A DNA stretch of 50,095 nucleotides from CAYNHT01 sp964397485 (GCA_964397485.1 CAYNHT010000006.1:1-50095); one strand, 5' to 3'; numbered from the stretch's first letter, positions 25,871 through 35,497 are shown. The notes: generated by a model from the sequence alone, not told the origin. Program-made: numbers and translations.

Positions 25871-27295
25871 ATGAAAAATAGGGAAAAAGGATTTGCAATA
25901 TCAGGTATTCTTCTAGCGTCTTTAATTTTGTTTTTGGCTCTTCTTCTAGGTATTTTAAGTGTAATGGCTAGTCGAAAGATAGTTTTGGATAAAGAGAAAA
26001 ATGAAATTATAAATGAGTTAGATGATGTTGATAATCCCAATTGCAATATACAAATATGTAATGTTGATACAAGCGGTGCATCAACACCTGAAATTGCAAA
26101 TGGAATGATTCCTATTAAATGGGATGGTGTAAAATGGATAAAGGCGGACGTTCACAATCGTGAAGGTAATAATCAGTGGTATGATTATAATAAACAACAA
26201 TGGGCAAATGTGGCTTTAGTAAGTGAACTGACACGCTCTATTTATTCAAATGCATCAGTAGGAATCGAAGTAAATGAAAATGATATAACAGCCTATTTGG
26301 TATGGATTCCACGATATAAATATCAATTATTTAATGTCAGTTCCGAGTCTGTTTCCGTACAAAAAATAAATGTTATTTTCGAAAATCGTAATGTTACTAA
26401 GTCGTTAGGCTCTACAAATGGTTCGTATTTAACTCATCCCGCATTTACTTTTGGTGATAACGAGTTAAATGGACTATGGGTTGGTAAATTTGAAACAACA
26501 GGTACAGATACATTTCCAACTATAAAACCTAATTCATTATCTTTGACCAACCAAAATATAAATAACCAATTTTTAACATCAAGATTATTCAACAATACAG
26601 AACTTTATGGTTTAAGTGTAGAAAACGATGCACATATGATGAAAAATATGGAATGGGGTGCAGTTGCGTATTTATCCCAAAGCGACTATGGTAAGTATGG
26701 TAATCCTATTTATACGGGTGTTGAAGGTTTAGAAAAAGAGATTTATATCAACAATGTAAATAGTGATATTAATACTGGTAATGGACCTGGTGTAACAGGC
26801 TGTGCAGGAGATAGTTTAAATGCTGATATGGTGCGAAGCATAACTTGTCCAGCTGGATATGCTTATTATACTATTAATGGGGTTAAAGCTAGCACGACTG
26901 GTAATATATATGGCATCTATGACATGAATGGTGGATCTTGGGAATATACTGTTGGAGGAATGTATAATTCAGACGATACAACAATAATGATAGCTAATTC
27001 TGGATTTGATCAAAGTAATATTGATAATGTAGATATGGAAAAATACATAAACAAGTATATCTATGGTACATCATATAATGATCATAATGCTTACAATAGA
27101 AGACAATTAGGTGATGCAACTGGTGAAGTTCGTGGCTGGAATGGTGATTCAATGTTGTTTGTTAATACATCTTATCCATGGTTTCCACGTGGAGGATATT
27201 ATAATGGCGGGACGGCATCTGGAATATTTGGTTTCAATCATAGAACGGGTGCTATGGGAGATAACGGGACGTTCCGTGTAGTTATATTAGGTTAG
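25871..27295 (+). CDS. Prepilin-like protein with lectin/formylglycine-enzyme-like domain (paralogue)
   Basis: A 474-residue paralogue of the preceding protein, sharing its leader (KGFAISGILLASLILFLALL), the WYDYNKQQWANVALVSE block, VWIPRYKYQLFN and GNIYGIYDMNGGSWEY. It stops directly after the lectin-like domain (RGGYYNGGTASGIFGFN at about 439-455, ending FRVVILG) and lacks the CBM2-like modules. The final 35 residues differ strongly from those of its neighbour, although the frame around them is conserved. The ATG at 25871 follows GGTGGAG; upstream in-frame starts have no ribosome site. It is in tandem with the first copy, so duplication followed by divergence is likely. Function is inferred to be surface ligand binding. 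Confidence 0.73.
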   Translation: MKNREKGFAISGILLASLILFLALLLGILSVMASRKIVLDKEKNEIINELDDVDNPNCNIQICNVDTSGASTPEIANGMIPIKWDGVKWIKADVHNREGNNQWYDYNKQQWANVALVSELTRSIYSNASVGIEVNENDITAYLVWIPRYKYQLFNVSSESVSVQKINVIFENRNVTKSLGSTNGSYLTHPAFTFGDNELNGLWVGKFETTGTDTFPTIKPNSLSLTNQNINNQFLTSRLFNNTELYGLSVENDAHMMKNMEWGAVAYLSQSDYGKYGNPIYTGVEGLEKEIYINNVNSDINTGNGPGVTGCAGDSLNADMVRSITCPAGYAYYTINGVKASTTGNIYGIYDMNGGSWEYTVGGMYNSDDTTIMIANSGFDQSNIDNVDMEKYINKYIYGTSYNDHNAYNRRQLGDATGEVRGWNGDSMLFVNTSYPWFPRGGYYNGGTASGIFGFNHRTGAMGDNGTFRVVILG

Positions 27296-27312
27296 TAATT
27301 CTAAGAAAATGG

Positions 27313-27341
27313 TTGTTATTTTTTGGAATATGATATATAAT
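27313..27341 (+). promoter_or_regulatory. Sigma-A type promoter of the T-box/HD/valS operon
   Basis: TTGTTA, 17-bp spacer, TATAAT, just before the leader RNA. Confidence 0.7.
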
Positions 27342-27342
27342 A

Positions 27343-27567
27343 TTAAAAAAACCGTGATCAAGAGGAGTAAATTAATGATACTTATAGAGAATTAGTGGTT
27401 GGTGGAAACTAATAGTTATATTAATTGAAGGTAGCTTGGGAGTTTAATATCTAAGTAAATAGGATATTACGTATATATGCGTTAAATAATCAAGATTATA
27501 ATAACTTATTATAATAAATTAAGGTGGTACCACGTGAACTACGTCCTTATTAGGATGTAGTTTTTTT
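27343..27567 (+). promoter_or_regulatory. T-box riboswitch, probable valine specifier
   Basis: Leader RNA that senses uncharged tRNA and antiterminates. The conserved T-box AAGGTGGTACCACG lies at 27521-27534. Stem I features are present: an AGTA S-turn near 27366, the GGTGGAAAC apical segment near 27400-27410, and GAA at 27427-27429 facing it. One base after GAA comes GTA (27431-27433), the likely specifier for valine, in the position used by known T-boxes. The terminator is AACTACGTCC / GGATGTAGTT (27537-27562) followed by T7. The HD gene starts 19 bases later and valS follows, matching the valine codon. Confidence 0.92.
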
Positions 27568-27586
27568 ATATATAGGAGGTGTAATA

Positions 27587-28351
27587 ATGATTAACATAAA
27601 AAAATGTGAAGAAATATTTGATCAGTATGTTAAGAATTATGATTTTAATAACAGAAAGATATATCTAAAGTATTACCATACATATAGGGTTGCAAATTTT
27701 TGTGAGGAAATTGCTAAATCATTAAATTTATCGAGTGATGATATTTTATTAGCTAAACTAATAGGCATGTTACACGACATAGGTAGATTTGAACAAATAC
27801 GTATTTATAATACTTATAATGATTTAGTATCTGTCGATCACGCTAACCTTGGAGTAGAAGTTTTATTAGAAAATAATTTCATTGATAAATTTATTGAGAA
27901 TAATGCTGATAAAGAAATTGTTTTAAAAGCAGTTTCCAATCATAATAAATTCGCAATAGAGGATAATTTAGATGAAAGAACAGAGATGTTTTGTAAGATA
28001 ATTAGAGATGCTGACAAATTAGATATTATTGAAATATTTGTAAACCAAACATTAATAATAGAAGAAAATGCTGGTGAAATTAGTTTAAAAGTTATGAATA
28101 GTTTAGAACAAAATGAAACAGTAAAAAATATTGATGTTACTAGCAAGCTTGATGATTATTTACAAAAAGTGGCTTTAATATATGACTTTAATTATGGATA
28201 TAGCATTAACCATATTTACAGTAAAAAACTAATAACTAATTTAATTGATATAATAATTGAAAGAAATCAGCAAGCAAAAGAAAAATTAATTATAGTTAAA
28301 GAAATAGTTAATAGATATCTTATTTTTAGATTGGAGGAAATAAAATGTTAG
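27587..28351 (+). CDS. HD-domain phosphohydrolase
   Basis: HD proteins are metal-dependent phosphohydrolases acting on nucleotides or cyclic nucleotides. The 254-residue product shows HTYRVANFCEEIA (about 28-40), the HD pair in GMLHDIGRFEQ (about 60-70), VDHANLGVEVL (about 86) and NHNKF (about 121) with an IIRDADKLDI block (about 140-149), giving His/Asp metal ligands in order. There is no membrane or sensor domain. It lies between the valine T-box and valS and overlaps valS by 7 bases, so it is controlled by valine starvation with it. The substrate is unknown; it lacks the length and domains of a full RelA/SpoT protein. Confidence 0.85.
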   Translation: MINIKKCEEIFDQYVKNYDFNNRKIYLKYYHTYRVANFCEEIAKSLNLSSDDILLAKLIGMLHDIGRFEQIRIYNTYNDLVSVDHANLGVEVLLENNFIDKFIENNADKEIVLKAVSNHNKFAIEDNLDERTEMFCKIIRDADKLDIIEIFVNQTLIIEENAGEISLKVMNSLEQNETVKNIDVTSKLDDYLQKVALIYDFNYGYSINHIYSKKLITNLIDIIIERNQQAKEKLIIVKEIVNRYLIFRLEEIKC

Positions 28352-30906
28352 AGAAAAAGTATAATCATATTGAAGTTGAAAACAATAAATATAGTGAGTG
28401 GATGAAAGAAGGTCATTTTGCATCTGGTGATTTAAGTAAAAAACCTTTTTGCATAGTGATTCCCCCACCAAATGTAACCGGAAAATTACATTTAGGCCAT
28501 GCTTGGGATACTACATTGCAAGATATTATTATCCGTTATAAGAGGATGGATGGTTATGATGCACTATGGTTACCAGGGATGGATCATGCTGGAATAGCTA
28601 CTCAAGCAAAAGTAGATGCTAAATTAAAATCAATGGGAATTAAACCGCGAGAAATGGATCGTGAAGAGTGGCTTAAACATGCATGGGAGTGGAAAGATGA
28701 ATATTCTAAAAACATCAGACAACAGTGGGCTAAATTAGGGTTAAGTTTAGATTACTCTAAAGAAAGATTCACATTAGATGATGGTTTAAGTGAAGCTGTT
28801 AAGCATGTATTTATAACTTTATATAATAAAGGTTATATATATCGAGGAGAAAGAATAATAAACTGGGATCCTGAGGCAATGACTGCTCTTTCTAATGAAG
28901 AAGTTATCTATAAAGATGTTGAAGGAGCTTTTTATCATATTAAATATATGTTAGAAGATAATAGTGGTTATTTAGAAGTTGCTACAACACGTCCTGAAAC
29001 ACTATTTGGAGATACTGCTGTTGCTGTTAATCCAGAAGATGAAAGATATAAAGAATTAATAGGCAAAAGATTAATTTTGCCAATAATAAATAAATCGATT
29101 CCAATTATTGGTGATTCATATGCTGATATGGAATTTGGAACAGGTGTAGTAAAAATAACCCCTGCTCATGATCCAAATGATTTTGAAGTTGGAAACCGTC
29201 ATAATTTAGAACGTATCGTTGTAATGAATCCAGATGCTACTATGAATAATAATGCTGGAGTTTATGAAGGAATGAATCGTTTTGAGTGTCGTAAACAATT
29301 GATCGAAGATTTAAAGGATAAAAAATTATTAATTGATATAAAGAAACATAATCATTCAGTGGGACACAGTGAAAGAACAGATGCAATGGTGGAACCATAT
29401 TTATCAAAACAATGGTTTGTTAAAATGGATGTTTTAGCCAACCAAGTTGTTGATAATCAAAAAACTGAAGATAAAGTTAACTTTGTACCAGGTCGTTTCG
29501 AGAAAATTTTGTTACATTGGATGGAAAATGTTCATGATTGGTGCATATCTAGGCAATTATGGTGGGGACATAGAATTCCTGCTTGGTATAAGGAAGATGA
29601 AGTATACGTTGGTTATGAAGCTCCAAAAGAAGATGGTTGGATTCAAGATAACGATGTATTGGATACATGGTTTTCAAGCGCATTATGGCCTTTTTCTACA
29701 TTAGGATGGCCAGAAGATCTTGATAAAAGGTATTTTCCTAATAATGTATTAGTAACTGGATATGATATTATTTTCTTCTGGGTGTGTAGGATGGTATTTC
29801 AATCATTGGAGTTTACAGGTGATAAACCATTTAATGAAGTTTTAATTCACGGATTAGTACGGGATAAAATTGGTCGTAAAATGAGTAAATCACTTGGTAA
29901 CGGTGTTGATCCAATGGAAGTAATAGATGAATACGGTACGGATGCATTAAGATTTTTCTTAACAACATCATCGGCACCAGGACAAGATTTAAGGTATGAT
30001 GAAGAAAAAGTAAAAGCCACTTGGAATTTCATAAATAAATTATGGAATGCTTCAAGATATGTTCTAATGAATTTAGAGGATTTTAAAGAAGAAGATTATT
30101 TATTAGACAATTTAAGTATTAGTGATAAGTGGATTTTAAGCAAACTTAATAAAAAAATAAAAGTAATAAGAAAACACATGGAAAAATACGAATTTAATGT
30201 AGTAGGCACAGAACTATATAGTTTTATATGGGATGATTTTTGTGACTGGTATATTGAACTATCAAAAATAAATATGAATAATACAACAAAATCTGTATTA
30301 TTGCATGTACTTTCTAATATAATCAAAATGTTGCATCCGTTTATGCCTTATGTAACAGAAGAAATTTATCAAAAACTTCCTATAAAAGATAAATCGATTA
30401 TGATTAGTTCATATCCTGATTATAATAAAAAACACTTATTTGAAGAAGAACAAGAACTAGAGAACATAATTGATTTAATTAAAAAAGTTCGTAAAGCTAA
30501 ATTGGATAATAATATTGGGAAAGAATATTTACTTGTTCATGATGAGTATATAGTTAGCGCAAATAAAGGGATTTTTATAAAGATGCTAAAACTAGATGAT
30601 AATAATATTATTAACCAAAATACTTTTAATAATAATGATAACTATACAAAATATGATATTAATTTTAATGGTAGTATAATCAGTTTGTACTATGACAATA
30701 GTGAGAATGCAATTTTAGATAAATCGGAACTAGAAAAGGAAGCAAATGTACTTATAAACTCTATTGAAAGAAGAAAAAAATTATTAGCCAACGATAATTA
30801 TGTTGCAAAAGCACCTGTTCAAGTTGTTGAAAGTGAAAGAAGAAATTTAGAAAAAGAAAAACAAGAATTGGAAATAGTTTTAAACAAAATAAAGACAATA
30901 AATTAA
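28345..30906 (+). CDS. valS: Valyl-tRNA synthetase
   Basis: Charges tRNA-Val and edits misactivated threonine. The 853-residue product is a normal class I ValS: PPPNVTGKLHLGHAWD (about 38-53, HIGH motif), WLPGMDHAGIATQ, the editing CP1 domain (about 200-340; TTRPETLFGDTAV), the KMSKS motif as GRKMSKSLGNG (about 511-521) and a C-terminal coiled-coil arm rich in Lys/Glu (about 790-853). The ATG follows GGAGG and is inside the end of the HD gene. The upstream T-box regulates it. No clear terminator was seen after the stop. Confidence 0.96.
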   Translation: MLEKKYNHIEVENNKYSEWMKEGHFASGDLSKKPFCIVIPPPNVTGKLHLGHAWDTTLQDIIIRYKRMDGYDALWLPGMDHAGIATQAKVDAKLKSMGIKPREMDREEWLKHAWEWKDEYSKNIRQQWAKLGLSLDYSKERFTLDDGLSEAVKHVFITLYNKGYIYRGERIINWDPEAMTALSNEEVIYKDVEGAFYHIKYMLEDNSGYLEVATTRPETLFGDTAVAVNPEDERYKELIGKRLILPIINKSIPIIGDSYADMEFGTGVVKITPAHDPNDFEVGNRHNLERIVVMNPDATMNNNAGVYEGMNRFECRKQLIEDLKDKKLLIDIKKHNHSVGHSERTDAMVEPYLSKQWFVKMDVLANQVVDNQKTEDKVNFVPGRFEKILLHWMENVHDWCISRQLWWGHRIPAWYKEDEVYVGYEAPKEDGWIQDNDVLDTWFSSALWPFSTLGWPEDLDKRYFPNNVLVTGYDIIFFWVCRMVFQSLEFTGDKPFNEVLIHGLVRDKIGRKMSKSLGNGVDPMEVIDEYGTDALRFFLTTSSAPGQDLRYDEEKVKATWNFINKLWNASRYVLMNLEDFKEEDYLLDNLSISDKWILSKLNKKIKVIRKHMEKYEFNVVGTELYSFIWDDFCDWYIELSKINMNNTTKSVLLHVLSNIIKMLHPFMPYVTEEIYQKLPIKDKSIMISSYPDYNKKHLFEEEQELENIIDLIKKVRKAKLDNNIGKEYLLVHDEYIVSANKGIFIKMLKLDDNNIINQNTFNNNDNYTKYDINFNGSIISLYYDNSENAILDKSELEKEANVLINSIERRKKLLANDNYVAKAPVQVVESERRNLEKEKQELEIVLNKIKTIN

Positions 30907-30997
30907 GTATAAACTTATAAAATGTGGCAATAATATTATTGAAACTATTAAATATGGTATAGTTTTACATATTTTGCAAAAAAGTGTCGATTATATA

Positions 30998-31027
30998 TTG
31001 ACTATGATTAGGGATATGTGGTATATT
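30998..31027 (+). promoter_or_regulatory. Sigma-A type promoter of the pilin gene
   Basis: TTGACT, 18-bp spacer, TATATT; 33 bases before the pilin ATG. Confidence 0.65.
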
Positions 31028-31060
31028 AAGAATGTAAAAAAAATAGAGGAGGTAAACAGA

Positions 31061-31441
31061 ATGAAAATGAACAAAAAAGGGTTCACTTTAATAGAATTAT
31101 TAGCTGTAATCGTTATTTTAGCTATCATTGCTTTAATAGCTACACCGTTAATTCTAAATGTTATTGACCAAGCTAGAGAAGGAGCTGCTAAAAATAGCGC
31201 TTACGGATATGCTAGTGCGGTTGAGAGCTACTTAGCGTTAGAATTGTTAAAAGATAGTACTGATGCAAGTTTCGATGGTGTATTTACTGATACTACTGTT
31301 TCTGTTAAAGGTACTAGACCATCTGCTGTTTCATTAGAACTTTCAAGAGGAACAATTGTTGGTGGAACTATTACAGTTGACAACTATATTTCAATATTCG
31401 ATGCTAGTGGTAAAATTACTTCGATTTCAAAACCATCGTAG
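31061..31441 (+). CDS. Type IV pilin-like protein
   Basis: A 126-residue prepilin. After a short KMNKKG leader comes the prepilin peptidase motif G|FTLIELLAVIVILAIIALIA with Glu5, then a polar helix (DQAREGAAKNSAYGYASAVE) and a small beta C-terminal region with Thr/Ser-rich strands. It is the right size for a major pilin or competence pseudopilin. GAGGAGG lies before the ATG at 31061; upstream in-frame starts lack a site. The gene is monocistronic with its own promoter and terminator, as for an abundant product. No pilus assembly ATPase, platform protein or peptidase is in the window. A second gene with the same leader type begins at 49966. Confidence 0.88.
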   Translation: MKMNKKGFTLIELLAVIVILAIIALIATPLILNVIDQAREGAAKNSAYGYASAVESYLALELLKDSTDASFDGVFTDTTVSVKGTRPSAVSLELSRGTIVGGTITVDNYISIFDASGKITSISKPS

Positions 31442-31459
31442 TAATTCACTGATATATTA

Positions 31460-31492
31460 AAATTGATAAACTCGTTTATCAATTTTTTTTTT
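31460..31492 (+). terminator. Pilin terminator
   Basis: Perfect 11-bp stem, AAATTGATAAA / TTTATCAATTT, tetraloop CTCG, then a long T run. Confidence 0.9.
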
Positions 31493-31552
31493 GCATTATG
31501 CTTTATTTTTACACTTATTTATTGTATAATTAGTTATAATGGAGTGGTGTAA

Positions 31553-32497
31553 ATGAGTAAAATATCAATCGTTGTTCCTTGTTATAACGAGCAAGAAGCA
31601 TTACCATTATTTTATGATGAAATAAATAAAATAACCAAGGAATTTAAGAAAGTTACATTTGAGTTTTTATTTATAAATGATGGTTCTAAAGATAATACCT
31701 TAAAAATAATGCGTGATCTTAGCAAAAAAGATAAAAGAGTTAAATTTATATCTTTTTCTAGAAATTTTGGAAAAGAAGCAGCGATGTATGCAGGATTAGA
31801 AAATGCAACCGGTGATTATGTGGCAATAATGGATGCCGATTTGCAAGATCCACCATCTTTATTGATGGAAATGTACCAATATTTAATCGAAGAAGATTAT
31901 GATTGTGTTGCAACAAGAAGGGTTTCTCGTGCTGGAGAACCTCCAATAAGAAGTTTGTTTGCTAGAATGTTTTATAAGTTAATAAATAAAATTTCTAAAA
32001 CTGAAATTGTAGATGGTGCTAGAGACTACCGATTGATGTCTAGGCAAATGGTTGATGCTGTTTTATCAATGAATGAATATAATCGTTTTTCTAAAGGGAT
32101 ATTTGGTTGGGTAGGATTTAAGACTAAATGGCTTGAATTTGAGAATATCGAAAGAGTAGCAGGTACTACTAAATGGTCGTTTTGGAAATTGTTTTTATAC
32201 TCAATCGAAGGGATAATAGCTTTTTCAACTATACCTTTAGCTATAGCCTCAATTGCTGGAGTAATTTTTTGTGCAATCGCTTTCTTTATGATTATATTTA
32301 TAATTGTTAGAACTCTTATATTTGGCGATCCTACAAGTGGCTGGCCATCACTAGTATGTATTATTTTTTTAGTAAGTGGTGTACAGTTATTTTGTCTGGG
32401 GATAATGGGCCAATATATATCGAAAACCTATTTAGAAACTAAAAAAAGACCAATATATATAATTAAAGAAACAGATAAAGATGTGGTGAAAAAATGA
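31553..32497 (+). CDS. Polyprenyl-phosphate glycosyltransferase (GtrB/CsbB type)
   Basis: GT2 enzyme that transfers a sugar from a nucleotide donor to undecaprenyl phosphate on the cytoplasmic side. The 314-residue product has VVPCYNEQEALPLFY (about 6-20), the FINDGSKD and MDADLQDPP motifs (about 41-48, 94-102; metal-binding D-x-D), the RNFGKEAA block (about 73-80), and two C-terminal membrane helices (about 222-255 and 265-290). Such transferases act with a GtrA flippase and a GT-C enzyme. The downstream gene encodes both functions in one chain and overlaps by four bases (ATGA), so the set is complete. The sugar is unknown. A -10 TATAAT is visible at 31525, but no good -35. Confidence 0.9.
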   Translation: MSKISIVVPCYNEQEALPLFYDEINKITKEFKKVTFEFLFINDGSKDNTLKIMRDLSKKDKRVKFISFSRNFGKEAAMYAGLENATGDYVAIMDADLQDPPSLLMEMYQYLIEEDYDCVATRRVSRAGEPPIRSLFARMFYKLINKISKTEIVDGARDYRLMSRQMVDAVLSMNEYNRFSKGIFGWVGFKTKWLEFENIERVAGTTKWSFWKLFLYSIEGIIAFSTIPLAIASIAGVIFCAIAFFMIIFIIVRTLIFGDPTSGWPSLVCIIFLVSGVQLFCLGIMGQYISKTYLETKKRPIYIIKETDKDVVKK

Positions 32498-35460
32498 AAA
32501 AGAACAACTGGAAATATCTCATTTTATCTTTTCTCATCCCTTTTTTTATTTGTCTTTTAGTTAGTTATTGTAAAAGTTTTATTTTTGGCGCTAACAAGAA
32601 TGTCTTGATCTCGGATATGCATGGTCAATATGTGTCGTTATTTTCATATTTACAAGATGTTATGAATGGATCAGAATCCCTTTTCTATTCATTCACCAAA
32701 GGTTTAGGCGGGAATATGTTTGGTACCTTCGCGTATTACTTATCAAGCCCTTTAAACTTTATTGTCTTATTCTTTTCTAAAGTGCACTTGACATGGGGAA
32801 TCCTATTGATAATCATGCTTAAGCTAAGTTTAAGTGGAACAACAATGTATTTATTTCTTAAAAATCGTTTTGATAAAGATAAGTGGATAATCTTATTGTT
32901 TTCTACTTCGTACGCTTTAATAGCTTATAATGTTAATTATTATTTTAATATTATGTGGTTAGATGCAGTTTATTTAGCTCCATTAATATTATTAGGTATT
33001 GATAAAATTGTAGATAATAAAAGCTCATTACTATATGGAATTTCATTGTTTATAGCAATAATAAGTAACTATTATATGGGATATATGTTGTGTATATTCT
33101 CATGCTTGTATTTTATTTATCAGCTTATAAATAAATTTGATTTAAAAAAAGATAAAGATAAAATTCTTTCAGTTATAATTAAATTTGGAATTGCTTCCTT
33201 ATTAGCAGGTGTCTCAACATTTTTCATTCTCGTTCCAACAATTATGGATCTTCAAAATAGTGAAAGAGCATTTGGTAACTTAACTTCTACTAATTTTTCA
33301 ATCAATTTTAATCTCTTTGATATTTTATCAAGAACATATATAAGTTCTCATAATAATGCAAATGTTTTAAGTGGCAGGACAGTTGCATTATACTCAGGAA
33401 TTATTACGTTGCCATTAGTTTTTTTCTACTTTATTAATAGAAATTTCAAATTAAAGGAAAAATTATTAGATGCTAGTATGCTTTTAATTTTCCTACTTAG
33501 CGTTATAATACCATATTTAAATATGGTGTGGCATGGTATGAACTTTCCAAATGGATTTAATTATCGTTTCTCATTCCTGTTTTCTTTATTTTTAATTTTA
33601 ATTGCATGTAAATCATTTTGGCATATAAAAAAGATTCCTTTAAAAAATTATTTGATGTTTTTCATAGGATATACATTACTATCACTTACAATAATCTTAA
33701 TGGATTACCCTTATTTAAACTACATAAGTGTGTATATATCAGTCGCTTGTCTTGGTCTATACCTAGTTCTTTTATATAACTATGGTAAAGAAAGAGACGG
33801 TAAAAATAAATTACTCATAAAAAGTTTATTGATTATAATGGTTTTATCAGAGTTATTCTTCAATTTCTTTTTATCGATTCGTGATTATGAGGTCGGATAT
33901 CAAAGTGAATTTGAAGGATATATGACCATTTTAAAAGGTAAAATCAAAGAATATGAACCGCAAACAAATGAATTTTACAGAATAGAAAAAAATTTAAGTT
34001 ATACTTATCTTGATTCTATGCTTCTAAATTATCCGAGTACAACAGTTTTTCTATCAACACTTAATAGTAAAACAATAAACTTCTTTAATAATGTCGGAGC
34101 GACAGCATACCAAACTAGTATAGATTATCAAAACGGTAATACATATATAATAAATTCCCTTTTGGGACTGAAATATCAAATTGCTAATAATATATATGTA
34201 CCTAGATATAATATAATTGATGAATTTCAATTTTCAAAATATACCGGTTTAATGTATGGAATGGAAATGAAAAATGTTGATATATATGAAAATCCAGATG
34301 CTCTATCATTAGGTTATATGGTTAACAGTGATATTAAAAAATTTACTCAATTTTTTATTGAAGGAAATAAATATACTAATTTTGATTTTCAAAATACAAT
34401 TTTACAAACAATGATGGGAAATAAAAAAGAATATTTAAAACCTTTAGAAATAGAAAGAATTGACCCATATAACTATGTTATTGATGTTACTACAGATGAG
34501 GATTTTTATATCATGGTTCCATTTGATAATAAGTTTGCTAAAAAATCATATATTAAGATCTACATTAACGATCAATTTGTAAAAAAATATACGTTAACTG
34601 ATTTTGGAATGTTTCTAATTGAAAACAAATATCCAAATGATAAAATTAAGTTAACTGTAATTCCTAGTAATGAATATATAAAAATGGCATACCCGACTTC
34701 CTATTACCTTGATTATGAAAATTTTAAAGAGGATATTAACAATTTAAAAGAAAATCAACTAATGATTGATATACTTGAAAAAAATTATATGAAGGGTTCA
34801 ATAAATGTAAGTAAAGATAAAAATGTTTTATTTACATCTATTCCTTACGAAGATGGATGGACAATTAAAGTTGATGGTAAAAAGACTGACTATTATAGAG
34901 TATATGATGCCTTTATTGCTATAGACTTAAAAGAGGGAAACCACCAAATTGAATTTGTATATTACCCTCCTGGATTGAAATTGGGTATAATAGTATCTTT
35001 AATTAGTATGTTGTTATTTGGCTTGTATATATGGAAAGAAAAGCAAATAATAAAATTAATTACCTATATTTACAATAAATATGAACAAATAGTTAATTAT
35101 CTTATTATTGGAGTATTAACTACAATTGTTAATTTTATTGCCTATGTGTTATTTGCTAGAGTAGTCGGATTTGATTATATAATAAGTTCAATAATATCAT
35201 GGATTATAGCTGTGTTATTTGCTTATATAACAAATAAAATTTTTGTTTTTAGAAGTAAGACATATACGACTAACTCTTTTATAACAGAGATGTATCAATT
35301 TTTTAAATATCGTCTAGTATCATTAGGGATTGATTTAGCAATAATGTTTGTGTTGATAGATATGATTTTTATAGATGATGTTATTGCTAAGCTTATTGTG
35401 CAAGTAGTAATTGTAATTGTGAATTACGTCTTTAGTAAATTATTCGTTTTTAAAGATTGA
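32494..35460 (+). CDS. YfhO-like glycosyltransferase fused to a GtrA-type flippase domain
   Basis: YfhO proteins (GT-C fold) add sugars from polyprenyl-P-sugar to teichoic acids outside the cell; GtrA/GtcA proteins flip the lipid-linked sugar. The 988-residue chain combines both. Residues about 1-455 contain roughly 11-12 membrane helices, with the DMHGQYVSLF loop near 42-51. A large extracellular region (about 460-815) precedes a helix near 825-845 (LGIIVSLISMLLFGLYIW). A GtrA domain of four helices occupies about 860-988 (QIVNYLIIGVLTTIVNFIAY; NKIFVFRSK). In Bacillus csbB-yfhO-gtcA are separate genes. Here flippase and transferase should act together, with substrate from the GtrB-type gene upstream. 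A terminator follows. Confidence 0.87.
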   Translation: MKKNNWKYLILSFLIPFFICLLVSYCKSFIFGANKNVLISDMHGQYVSLFSYLQDVMNGSESLFYSFTKGLGGNMFGTFAYYLSSPLNFIVLFFSKVHLTWGILLIIMLKLSLSGTTMYLFLKNRFDKDKWIILLFSTSYALIAYNVNYYFNIMWLDAVYLAPLILLGIDKIVDNKSSLLYGISLFIAIISNYYMGYMLCIFSCLYFIYQLINKFDLKKDKDKILSVIIKFGIASLLAGVSTFFILVPTIMDLQNSERAFGNLTSTNFSINFNLFDILSRTYISSHNNANVLSGRTVALYSGIITLPLVFFYFINRNFKLKEKLLDASMLLIFLLSVIIPYLNMVWHGMNFPNGFNYRFSFLFSLFLILIACKSFWHIKKIPLKNYLMFFIGYTLLSLTIILMDYPYLNYISVYISVACLGLYLVLLYNYGKERDGKNKLLIKSLLIIMVLSELFFNFFLSIRDYEVGYQSEFEGYMTILKGKIKEYEPQTNEFYRIEKNLSYTYLDSMLLNYPSTTVFLSTLNSKTINFFNNVGATAYQTSIDYQNGNTYIINSLLGLKYQIANNIYVPRYNIIDEFQFSKYTGLMYGMEMKNVDIYENPDALSLGYMVNSDIKKFTQFFIEGNKYTNFDFQNTILQTMMGNKKEYLKPLEIERIDPYNYVIDVTTDEDFYIMVPFDNKFAKKSYIKIYINDQFVKKYTLTDFGMFLIENKYPNDKIKLTVIPSNEYIKMAYPTSYYLDYENFKEDINNLKENQLMIDILEKNYMKGSINVSKDKNVLFTSIPYEDGWTIKVDGKKTDYYRVYDAFIAIDLKEGNHQIEFVYYPPGLKLGIIVSLISMLLFGLYIWKEKQIIKLITYIYNKYEQIVNYLIIGVLTTIVNFIAYVLFARVVGFDYIISSIISWIIAVLFAYITNKIFVFRSKTYTTNSFITEMYQFFKYRLVSLGIDLAIMFVLIDMIFIDDVIAKLIVQVVIVIVNYVFSKLFVFKD

Positions 35461-35465
35461 TGTTC

Positions 35466-35497
35466 AAACCTATAAGAAATAATCTTATAGGTTTTTT
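35466..35497 (+). terminator. Terminator of the glycosylation operon
   Basis: Perfect 12-bp stem AAACCTATAAGA / TCTTATAGGTTT, 5-base loop, T run. Confidence 0.9.

Noticed and set aside
23753..27295. Complete diversity-generating retroelement
   Set aside because: The target-like ends exist, but no reverse transcriptase, accessory gene or template repeat is seen in the window.
29447..29704. 85-codon frame inside valS on the same strand
   Set aside because: Out of frame within a fully conserved synthetase; no ribosome site and no family resemblance.
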